DNA from: Branchiostoma floridae
Lineage: Eukaryota; Chordata; Leptocardii; Amphioxiformes; Branchiostomatidae
Reading direction: 5' to 3'
Assembly: GCF_000003815.2 (NCBI RefSeq)
Contig: NC_049989.1
Span: 8,460,251-8,524,250 of the forward strand
Length of the DNA: 64,000 bases
Positions 44,500 to 55,119 of the stretch are shown piece by piece (the stretch's first letter is position 1; each line of letters begins with the position of its first letter). Under the pieces are notes generated by a model that had not been told where the DNA came from, did no database searches, and saw nothing but the letters and a program-made list of their open reading frames with translations. The position numbers and the translations under genes are program-made.

Positions 44500-47215
44500 C
44501 CAGTCGGTACGTCTCCATGGAGACGGGGGCGCGGACCTCTGGACCTGTTTATCGACCTTCTGGAGAAATCCTGGCACGGAAATCTCGCTGACAGAAGCAG
44601 AAAAACAGGAAGTCAAGACGATCTGTTTTAACAGACCGCAACTTCCAAGAAAGCTAAGCTTTGCCAAGTTCGCTGAATGGAGTAACAAAATCTATGACCT
44701 ATTATATTAAGAGAAATATCATATTTGAGCGTTATCTAAGTGTGTACAGGACAGTTCGGCGATCAAAATTTCAAACATTATCGAACCGTTGTAAGACAGG
44801 GGTAAAGATCAAAGTACTTATGAATCCGCCAGATTTTATGAAATCAATAATTTACAGATGAACATTGATAACCGCGGTCATAATCTATTGTCGTACGCGA
44901 AGACGCCTCATACACGCTGGGTTCTATGATCCTCATGATGACAAAAGCAGGTCCAGACTCAAATCTCATTTTGACCAGTATCAAATGCTCATTTTTGTTC
45001 TGAATATTGATTCCAGAGTAATAAGAAAACATTGACCTGTGAAATATGGTAGAGAAAATGTTTTCATGCGCCCATTAAAAGACACACAAAGTCTGCATAT
45101 ATCATTAGACAATCGGGCCTCTCTCGTATGAAATTTACATCCAACCGTGTACCCTTCTAAGATCTTCTAATATTCTTCTTCCAATTCTGGCATTTTTCTT
45201 TTAACATTTCTCCTACTTCAAGTCACCAAAGGTAGCACATTGATGACCTTTGCCATCATTCATTACATAAAGCTAGAAACATGTCACACGCCCACACGTG
45301 TCACATTTACCGCACGTTTCTCAGCTTCTCGCTATGAGAAAACATCAGGCTAGTGAGAGAACTTGCTGACTTGTCATAAGTCTAGCATGGACAGAGTTGG
45401 CGGTTTGCCTAGATGCAGGTCACCCGGCACCGCCAGGCACAACAAGCCACAAACTGGGACAAATTTATGTTGTTTTTTAAGGGAAGAGTTGGATTCAGTC
45501 AGACCACTGTATGAGTCATTGAGGTTTGTGTTGCCAAGATGATGTGGCTATCTCATGGTGGTACTGGGACGACCCTGTGCCTGGCACGTTTTACTCTCCA
45601 AGCAGAGGTTAGGCTCCGACTGTTTTTAAAAACATTTTAGGCGTTCTTGTCGGGCTTTCTATTTTGTAGTGTTTTCTTTATGTCTCGCGGCCGATCCCGA
45701 AATCAAGAAAACAGTACAAAATAGAAAGCCCGATAAAAACGCCTAAAAACCAGCCGGAGCCTGACTTCTGTTTGGAGAGTGGGTACTTTTGACAACGTTG
45801 TCATGGATCTCCAAGCAGATACGTGGTTTGATCCTGTGCGCCTTTTCATTGTGAGAGTAAATACGCGTACGTGGGCTGTTCAACAAAGATTTCACCTGAC
45901 CCACTTTCGGTTATTTTCCAGGGAATTGCGCAAATGTATAACTGTTACAATACATATCTCTTCTAGAGTTCTAATTTCGTAGACTGGAACAAAATGTGTG
46001 ATGTGATCGTAAATGTCCTACCTGTAAAATGTTAGAGTTATAACTCTACTACGTTACTTTACTACTGTGTTATGTCTTTAACATGTGTAAAGTTTTAGTG
46101 CCTGAATATGCAATTCAGCACCCTAGGGTGCTGCAATGTATTTGGAAATTGATGGTACTGCAATCAATAAACAAAAATTATTATTATAAAACAAGCCAAA
46201 AGTTTATATCTCTATATCTCTCATATATCTCTCATTCAACCTGAACAGAAAAACAACATCCTAAGAGTTCAGATATAATCTTCATTTTTGAATTGTGCCT
46301 AAAATACAACAATATACATGTATTACAGCGTACTTATCAATATATAATTTCCACCTTACAAAATAACATGGGTGTCCTCAGTATAAAAATATACAAAGAA
46401 TTACTCTGAAATTGCATGCTTAGTAGAAGCTTATTAAGTTTTCTTTGAAGAACATTGATTTTGCACCTTTAAGAATCAACTTAACAAATATATTAATAAT
46501 TGTTAATATTCGTTAAGATTAAAAGCTTCAAATCATGCAATTATGTCAGCACAAAATAGAAATATTTCACTATGTAATATCATCATAATTGTACATCATT
46601 TGGGTCACAATTATCCAGTTTCCTTGTTATCGGACTTTTGAAGAGAAAACAATGGAATGGAGCAGGTGAAATAAAATGAAAACAGGCATAATGCTATGTA
46701 AAACATTACATAACATTACCATGCTGGTAGACATTTCAATGTATTTACAACTTTCATTGCAAACCAACAGATGATCTTTGTTTTTTACAGACTTCAGGAA
46801 AAAAACATTTTTTTATCATTCAAAACCATAAATATATGTTACTGTTATATATGGTGTTAAACTATAAAAAGGTAAAAAAGCAGAATGACAATGGAAAATT
46901 GTCATACAGATATATTGTCAAATCAAAAAATTAAAACTGTCCTTCTTCAATCAAAGGTAGCATAAATCTCAATACTACCAAGAAAACTATTAAAACATAT
47001 ATACTTTGTTTTCTATTAAGTAATTTGTAGTTAACCATACAAAAGTCACTGTACTGTATTTCTGGACGATAAAGCTTCTTCTATAAGGTGCAGGTTCAGG
47101 TCCAGAAGATCAGGTCCAGGTCTGTTTAACAGACTGGGTATATCACAAGCTGAGGGACAGATGGAATGACTTTCTGGTCCAGTCCCGGTCCAGTGCACCA
47201 GTACCCACCTCTAAT
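44500..47215. other. Intergenic stretch with one MITE
   Basis: AT-rich. The only structures seen are the hairpin element at 45593-45780 and a CAGGTCCAGG-type fragment near 47090-47205 related to repeat family D. The distal part should hold the 3' UTR of the laminin-G gene. Confidence 0.4.
45593..45780. mobile_element. 188-bp hairpin MITE
   Basis: ACTCTCCAAGCAGAGGTTAG begins the element and its imperfect reverse complement ends it at TTTGGAGAGT. The arms pair for about 70 bp, down to CTTTCTATTTTGTA/TACAAAATAGAAAG, around a short loop. No clean target-site duplication. Confidence 0.85.
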
Positions 47216-50200
47216 CTACACATCTAATGCCTCTAAGCTCCCAGGAGGTGTTTTAGAATACTCCATGAAACTGTCATAGGCAGGAGGAGGCGTGACAGGT
47301 GACATTTGACCTTCAAATGGAACCTGATTACCCTCATATGGAGTTGGAAGACCGTTTGTAGAGCTTGGTAGCGACAATGGCCGTACTGGCCGTTCGACAC
47401 TTCTGTCGTGGTTGGACAGTTCTATTTGCTGGTTGGCTGGTGGTGGCTGGCTATCACTTTGAACATTGTTGTACACTGGTGGTTCTGTGATGGACAATTC
47501 CGTCAGGGAGGGGTTGACATCTGTAACCGCAACAACCTCTTGGTAGGCGGGCGGGTTCAGGTCGAAGGCAACTTCACTGGGCGGTGTCTGAGTCATAGGT
47601 AAGGCAGCTGTGGCTGTGGGGAGACAATGGTAAGTCAAAAGTCAAAGGTTTGTAGGGAAGCAAAATATGTTGAAAAGATGTAAATACAAAGTATGTTACA
47701 ACAACCAAAATAAATGACTTTCAAAATATTGAGTGGTAACTACATTTGTAAATACATGTATAATTATATGGGCACACAAGATTTCCCAAGTTCTCTGACA
47801 TTTTGAAGGTGACTGAGGTTTTAAGTTCAGTTTGGGGAAATTATGGACATTTCTGCATTTTTTTTTTCATCTTTTCGAGAATAAATGGATGATGATGCAA
47901 CCTTTACTGTATTATAAATTTTGAATTTTTCGTATTGCAGTTTTTACAACAGTCTCTCACTGCAAACTCCTCACAACTTCTGCAAACAGATGTTCTGTCT
48001 TCCATTGTGTTTCTGCATTCAAACTAATAAACTTTACTAACTACTAGTAGCACACACTGAAGATCTTACTTTGCGCATTCTGTGGAGGTTTCTTCTTCCT
48101 GCATATACAGAGAAACAGGCCAAGCACAGCAAAGAAAGCGAGGGGAATCAAGGCCCAGAAAGGGAATCCACCATCCTCATTGCCAACTCCACTGGGACGA
48201 CTGTTCTCTGAGAAATGAAATACATCAATTTTAGATTTTCAAGAATAGAAACTAATTTTTTGTTTGTGTTTGTCAGAGAACTGGGGAAGGAACATGTGTA
48301 TTGCCCAAAATATGTAGGGGCTTACTTGTGTTGGGTTCTGGACTCTGATTCTTAACACAAAAGCACAAACAGAGCAGAGCCACAAAAATACAGACTGAAA
48401 CGACGATGACCCAGATTATTGACAATCCGTCTTCACCAAATGAGGAGTCAAAATTGTTTCTGTTGTCTTTGTTGTCAGCATTGCTGTCTGAAGGAAAATA
48501 AATTACACATAAGAAACTTACCATAATTATTACTAAAAGATTAATGTATTGCAATGTTATCCCTACAATGAGTAACATACACTGTATGATTGAGTAAAGT
48601 TTGAGTTTGAAAAGAAAAAAAGAAGGATTCAAATAAAAAAATAAAAAAGTTTAAAAAATCAGAAAATTACAAAGTTGTACTTGTGAGATGAGATACTGGC
48701 TGGTTTAGAATTGTTACATTTACTTATAATAAATAAGGCTTCAATGAACATTATGTCCAATTTCATTTTTCTTGAAGATGAACAACAAAGATAACAATAT
48801 GTACAACACTCCTTTAGAAGAATTCATTCCATTTTCCAGACTATCTATTTCTTTCCATTCACTACTGTTTAACATACCGGAATGCTATAAACATTGAGTT
48901 TGTACATGTCCAGAAAGCCGATATCAAACCAGAATGTTGACAAATTAAGAAATCGCCAGAGAATGAAGCATCTTTTTTCGCCTCAAAATGTAGCATTACA
49001 TCAGATGGCACTCGGTGGCCTGTGAGCATTGGCCAAACCCTAAGAGTCATGCAGTGATCAAGAGGACACTTGCAGGTTCACAATGCTCCCTTTAGCTTGC
49101 TTGTTGGGAGAGCTTCTTTACAGCTGTGTGATGCAGGCTTTCAGAAACACTACTAAAAACCAGTATGAAAGTACCTGTAGTTGTGCCAACTGGGTCCAGA
49201 GTTCGAGGGTTCCTGTGACAGACTAACGGATCCTCAGACACAACGTGGTAGAAAGATAGGCACTCGCAGGCACCTAGGTTGCAGCCCTGTCCCATAGTTA
49301 GACACTCCAAACCACAGGATAATATCGGGATACAACCAGACAGGTATGCAAACCTGGAACATGAAAGAATGCTCTGTTGGTACAAGGCTTGTACTAAATA
49401 GAACTGGTGCTAATCACCATAAGGTGAACAATAACCTCCTTGATAACTCTGAATAGATGTTCTCACATTTAAAAGGTAGCGCTCACAATGTTATGCAATA
49501 GGTGTAATTTACTGGGAAAACAGAGGTCAACATTTACAAGAACACAACCACCCTCAATAAACAGGGGGAAGGGAACACACACATTGGACACCATCATCTC
49601 AATTTGATTAATAGTATTCGTACACTTCAATGAATCACTACAAACAAATATCTTCTAAGAATCTTGTATATCATTCTAGAATTGATGTGTTAATTTCAAC
49701 AAGGAAACAAAGGACTGAAATTTAAAATAAACTACCTTTTCTGTGCTCCTGATCATGACCCAGCAAAGAAAAGAAAGGCTTTTACCATTACATACAGCAA
49801 CAGTGTAAAATATCTCAGTCTTTAAAAGCAATCATTATGGTGCCATAGGTTTACATGTTGTGTGCATATATATGTACTTACCCAGAAAAGGAATCTCCAT
49901 GAAAATACAAGATGTCTTGATCCTTGGGGTCATAAAACATGTAAGATGCAAAGCGAACAAGTCCAAGGCAACCACGGAAGGATGACCTCGTCTCAAAGTC
50001 CACTGGAAGGACATCATCTGGCACATCACCAATAAATAATTGATCTGTTTGAAGCTCTTTGTTGATGTCATATTGTCCTGTTGAAAAAGATAATATATGA
50101 TTTTGAAATTAATAAATGCAATATCTTGAATTTGTACAACACAAGCTTTTTTTCAAAACATGAAATGATAGTGTATCACAATATATCAACAATATAATAA

Positions 50201-51742
50201 TCTTAAATTATCATAATTACCATGAGTGACACGAGCAACAGTAATGTTTGTACTGTCGTGCAGTGTAGCTGTGTTCCCATTTCTGCGCACAGTAATCTGC
50301 TGCCAGTACCCATCATTGAAGTCTCTCCCAACAGTTTCTGCACTAACACCTGTCCTGCTTCCCTGCATGTGAGAATTCAGTCAAAACTGATGAGAAACTC
50401 ACCTGCTCACCTGGCATGTAACAATATGATAAAATGATCCATGTTAATGTATTACATACTGTTGGGATTTCTTGCAATTATATTTCCAGTGTTACACTAT
50501 CTCTGGCTGCATGCCCAAGGCTAAATAGGGGCTGTTTAGAAGGGTATAGGAGCGTGACTTTGTCAGGCTCATATTCTGGTAGGACGACTTCAACAGCATA
50601 GAAATGATGTTCAGCATGGAAAAAAAATCATTTGAGAACGATACACGCAACGAAAGCAAACAAACAAACAAAAGCAATGTAGGTAACCATTGCTTTTGCA
50701 CTTGGCTATAATTTATACCAACCATTAAACTTTAAAGGGGATTAAAAGTGAGCTTCCAGGGAAAGGTGGTCAATGAAAGACAGGATCTTCATGCTTGGGT
50801 TTAACAAGAAAAAACGACAGAAGATTTAATGACTACCAAAAAGTATCCAAAATGGTCAGGTGGCCTTTAACCAGAGGTAGTCACTAAAACAGGTTGTAGG
50901 CTGTAGCTTGTACATATATATATTTCTATAGCTAACCTGAGTATTTAGATGCAGTACAAGGCCTCCTCCTTGCAAGTATACAGCAAGATATGTTGGACCA
51001 CCAAAGAAGAATAACAACCCATCAGAAATTCTGTTGGCATAAATTTAAAAAGAGTTATGATAATACCACCTGGCATTGTCATTTTGCAAAAAGATATTCA
51101 TCTTAAATTGTACATTACAAAAGTTACAAATGTAGATGAGTACACACTGCTAATACATGTACAGGACATACTAACTGTATGGGCAAAACTAAAGTAAACC
51201 TGAGAAGACATTCTAAAGTACATTACTGGTATGAAAAGTGTTACATTGTTCCATGACCCAGGATGATAAGAAAATTACAATTAGAAAACATTGGTTAATT
51301 TTGTCATATTCTATACATAGCATGGGTATAAAAAAACAACACAATAAATATTCAAAATAGTTTAAATCTAATTGAATGATGCTAATAGCTCCTGATCACA
51401 AATTTCAGTAACTATAATCATACATAATTTTGGTAGACTGAATTCATATGCATGTCACAGGTCAGTAGAGACAACACATTGTAAGACTTAAGATGTATGA
51501 AATACCTTGTCTTAAACCTAAGGCTGATGACGGTATTGGTTCCGGACATATTGCCGATCCTCATTTGTGCGTATCCAGAATCTGGTGTGAAGGTTGCCGA
51601 CAATGCACCTTCGGGTACAGCCGGTGTTGCGGTGCTGGTTTCTGGAGTGGTCACACAGGTGGCCAGAGGTGGACACACAAGAGTGACCACCAAACTCCAG
51701 ACAATTATCATCTCCATGGAATACTTAGCAGTTGCTGCAAAC
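47216..51742 (-). CDS. Type I membrane protein with laminin-G domain and PPxY tail
   Basis: Coding exons on the minus strand: 51717-51506 (exon begins 51742), 51030-50937, 50362-50221, 50077-49882, 49353-49175, then 48487-48326 and/or 48207-48070, then 47613-47216. With only the first transmembrane exon it is 460 aa, with only the second 452 aa. A signal peptide (IIVWSLVVTLVCPPLATC) and a Thr/Pro-rich segment come first. Next is one laminin-G-like domain of about 170 residues (FTPDSGYAQMRI, ISLRFKTRISDGLLFFFGG, YWQQITVRRNGNTATL, LFIGDVPDDV, FRGCLGLVRF). A Cys-rich membrane-proximal segment (CGLECLTMGQGCNLGACEC) follows. The 130-residue cytoplasmic tail has three PPxY motifs (PPAY, PPVY, PPAY), the class bound by WW domains of NEDD4-type ligases. 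A 5' non-coding exon may end near 53318. I do not match it to a named gene; the layout is reminiscent of a reduced neurexin/CASPR-like receptor. Confidence 0.8.
48070..48207 (-). other. Alternative transmembrane exon 2 of the laminin-G protein
   Basis: 138 nt, phase 1 at both ends. Encodes a short Gly/Ser stem and a hydrophobic helix (PFWALIPLAFFAVLGLFLCI) followed by basic RKKK, a complete membrane anchor. Confidence 0.8.
48326..48487 (-). other. Alternative transmembrane exon 1 of the laminin-G protein
   Basis: 162 nt, phase 1 at both ends. Encodes an Asp/Asn-rich stem (DSNADNKDNRNNFDSSF) and a hydrophobic helix (GLSIIWVIVVSVCIFVALLC) with a Cys-rich end, also a complete anchor. Confidence 0.8.
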
Positions 51743-51807
51743 CTATATGATGACAAAAAAATCCTTAGCCACATATTGCATACTGCCACAGAAAGTCAAT
51801 CACAGTA

Positions 51808-52240
51808 CTAGGGCTGGGTATCGGTATAGCGTACCTGTACAAAACTGGTTTTTCTTATTAGACCGGTCCAGAAAAACCGGACCTGAAAAAAATAGGTGGA
51901 CCGGATGTTGGACCGATTAGAAAATTAACAGATTATTTTATCAGGCATTCACACGTTTTGGCGCTTGCAGATGGAAGAAAATAGCGAAGTAGAGTTTATA
52001 GTAATTTCTAGCAAGTTTGACAGCCAATCGTACGGGTGCAGTTAGCGTTGTAGGATTTTAAAACGCCAGTGTAAGTCTAATACTCCACCAAACAGATTTC
52101 TTTGTAGTGAAATGGACCATTGGTATGAGTCATACTGCATCATATGCAGGTCCAGGTTCAGGTCCGGACCTGGACCTGATCCTCTGGACCTGAACCAGAC
52201 CTGGACCTGAATTTTCTGTACCGGTACCACCCCTACACAG
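51808..52240. repeat. Dispersed repeat family D, copy 2
   Basis: Parallel to 31885-32345. The outer ends (AGGGCTGGGTATCGGTATAG and CTGTACCGGTACCACCCCTA) are imperfect inverted repeats, suggesting a small DNA element. The inner end is a run of GGTCCAGGTTCAGGTCCGG-type motifs. Confidence 0.75.
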
Positions 52241-52510
52241 TACTTCTGTGAATCTATTTGCCCTGAAAAAAGAGATTCTAATGCATTTGCAGCGATAGGA
52301 ATTCTAGATAATATGTCAAATGCCTATTGCCTAGAATTGCTGTCGCTGGAAATGAGTTAGAACCTCTGTGAAAATTTCAGTTTGTGGCTCAGTAAAAAGA
52401 AACTTAGAAAGAGTTCACATTCTGTGTCAAGAGCTATTTAAAAAATCAAACCACTGCATGGTAACAGCATTGAAGATTAAGGATTTCTACTGTAAAGAGT
52501 TTGTGGTGAC

Positions 52511-52724
52511 CTACTGTAAATGCATTTAAGTTCGCGGGGATTTAATTTCGCGGTAGCGGGAAAAGGGACTTTTCGCGGTGGTTTTCATTTCGCGGTAACA
52601 CCCTCGACTGCAGTCTAATACCTTAATAGAAAAATGTTCGCGGTGGATTTAAATTTGCGGTGAAGTGGTCGCCGCGAAAACCGCGAACATTAATCCACCG
52701 CGAACATTTCTGCATTTACAGTAT
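52511..52724. mobile_element. GCGGT-rich palindromic MITE, copy 3
   Basis: Third copy of the element at 13540, in the opposite orientation: CTACTGTAAATGCATTTAAG at one end and CTGCATTTACAGTA at the other, with TTCGCGGTGG and CCGCGAA inside and TA flanks. Confidence 0.9.
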
Positions 52725-54412
52725 TAGAAACCTAAGAATGCATCAGAATTTCAAAATTTATCTAGGTCAGTAGGTGCACCATGTGTTTATTCCTGGCGCC
52801 AAAATGCAGAGAGCCCTTCACCCCATATTTTCAGGTATTGATGCTTATCAAAAACAAATTATCATGATGCGGCCTAAGCCTTTGATTCAATGATATCATT
52901 CTGGTTCTATTTCTAGATATTCCTGCACTGTTGACATGCACTAAGATCATGATGATGTAACCATGCGGAATTTGCAATTAGCTACATCTGGTTTACTCTA
53001 TGTCTTACACGGCTATATTCGGATCTTAATGACAAATTGTGCTCCTATCTGTTTACTGATTAAAATATAGATTGTCAAAACTGCGCCACCTCGTTCAATG
53101 ATCGATTTTCTACTTGTATACTCTTCTAAGAATGAGAAGGGGGAGGGGGGCGGAGCTGATCCCGGAAGTAAAATATTGACCAAGTAAAACGTGTTCAGAA
53201 CTTGTTGTCAAACGACAATTTGCTGAATCAAGGTTGTCTGTAGATTTTATCGTGTACATTTCAGTGGTCCTGTGTCCTTAAATATTCGCAAAGCGCGATA
53301 ATTTGTAGTTTTTACTCACTCATATTTCTGTACCATGTCCCGATGTCGCGCGCCACGAAATGATATAACGCTAGATCTGACAGATCTGACAGGCCCCACC
53401 CTAGCACGTGACATGTGACGTCACGCATGAGCGTCATGGAAAACACCCGTGAGGTCATGGGGTCAAGCCTGGGGTCAATGACCGTCAGCTCACTAAAAGC
53501 AGATGTTTGGGAGCTTTCATACAAGAAAAACGGGGCCAAAAAATAAGTGAATAAGCCCGGCAATGCCTGCGTTAATGTATCGCCTTTGGTGAATTAAACA
53601 CCTTTAAAATATTTTTTTCTGCAGTTTTTGAAATGATATTTTAAAAAGCAATAAAAGTATTGAATTCTATGAAAATTCTGTAAAATAACTAACGTTAGCC
53701 CCACAATATATTTTTCACATAGAAATATGTTGTTTTTATAGATAGTGGAGAAAGGCAAAAGATTTGCTGTGGTGAAGACTATAGTGCAGAAATATAATGA
53801 GAGACAAACTTTGTTGTCAAGGGAAGTACAACATGTTACTCATTTTTTCTCACCAACATAATTTATTCATGATCATTGATATATAGATGGCAATAGCTGG
53901 GACAATGGTGTTTGACAAATTCAAAGCAAATTCATATCAATATGACACAAATTCAAAACTACTTTAAAAAGCACACATCATCCCAATATCAAAATGTATA
54001 TTACATTGCTGTAAGGACATTATATAAGTAATGTTAATGTCATTGATTGCTGTTTATTTATCATAATTCATCAGATGGTGAAAAACAATAAATCAGATTA
54101 GGAATCAAATATTGGAAATCAAATATTATTTTGAATACTTGTATACATTATATCTCCTTTTGTTATTATGCTTAGGCTTACACCAACAAGGACATGGATA
54201 CACCAACATAGTCAAAAGTGAATATCTTCAATTTGCAGCTTTTTACTTTGGTTTCACATCATTGTTATGATTTTAATCAATTTATCAACTGTTCTTCCAA
54301 CATTTTCAATCTTACAAATTAGATTGTGAAACTTTCTTGACAATGGCTTCTGCTTGGAGCACGTATACATGAACAGCTCGTACCCATGGCCAGTGTAGCA
54401 GGCTACATACAT
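52725..54412. other. Upstream region of the laminin-G gene
   Basis: No coding exon recognised. A minus-strand sequence ending at ATATGA|gtgagt (about 53318) could be a 5' untranslated exon, and GACGTCACG-like text near 53415 could belong to a promoter. A GA/G-rich tract lies at about 53130-53150. Confidence 0.3.
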
Positions 54413-54815
54413 CAGGGCTCGAAATACTACCTGCATATGCACGTTATTAGTGCAGGTGATTTTTCTGCTATGCAGGTATTTCAGATGTCTACCTGCACCA
54501 TGCATTATTATTATTATAAAGTAAATTTTTCTTTGTTGTACTGGTTGTCATTCTGCAAAAAAGAGATGCAATAAATAATAAAGATGTCAAATGAACAGCT
54601 TCCAGGGTGATTTTTCATAAAAAAAATCCGTAAATAAAGGTATACCTATTTTGTTAGAAAAGAAGGTAGTAAATATGTGACTGTATAAAGTGTGGGTTGT
54701 TTTATCTACTTTTTGATTATTTTTGAATGGTGCAGGTAAAATTTCTCTGGTGCAGGTAACTTCAAAAGCTACCTGCACCAGTGCTGGTAGACAGGAAAAA
54801 GTATTTCGAGCCCTG
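54413..54815. mobile_element. hAT-like non-autonomous transposon
   Basis: Perfect 16-bp terminal inverted repeats CAGGGCTCGAAATACT / AGTATTTCGAGCCCTG. The CAGGG...CGAAA start is typical of hAT-superfamily ends. Subterminal copies of TGCAGGTA/TACCTGCA occur at both ends, a feature of hAT transposase binding regions. No open frame of transposase size. A clean 8-bp target duplication is not obvious (the flanks are CATGTATG-like on both sides). Confidence 0.85.
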
Positions 54816-55035
54816 TACATGTATGTACATGTATGTATGTACCTGGCTGCATTCTGGCCAGGGGTATAGTATGGTAAGTAAACTACATATTTCTACAGGA
54901 CACAAAATCATTTACCTGGATATACAGCACAACAAAATACACTGTAAGACATTCCAGAGGGAAATGTCATATATGAACATCAATATGTTCACTAAAGCCA
55001 CTCGTAAGCCAAATTGCTGTCTTGACAGGAATAGC

Positions 55036-55041
55036 TTTATT
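55036..55041 (-). terminator. Polyadenylation signal of the ACAD10-like gene
   Basis: Minus-strand AATAAA 79 nt after the stop codon at 55120. Confidence 0.65.
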
Positions 55042-55119
55042 TGAGTTTCATTCTGAGTGATGTCTAGTTGTGTTTGTTCATTGTTTTTCTAAGTCTTAAG
55101 TAAGTGAGTAGCTTGTATT

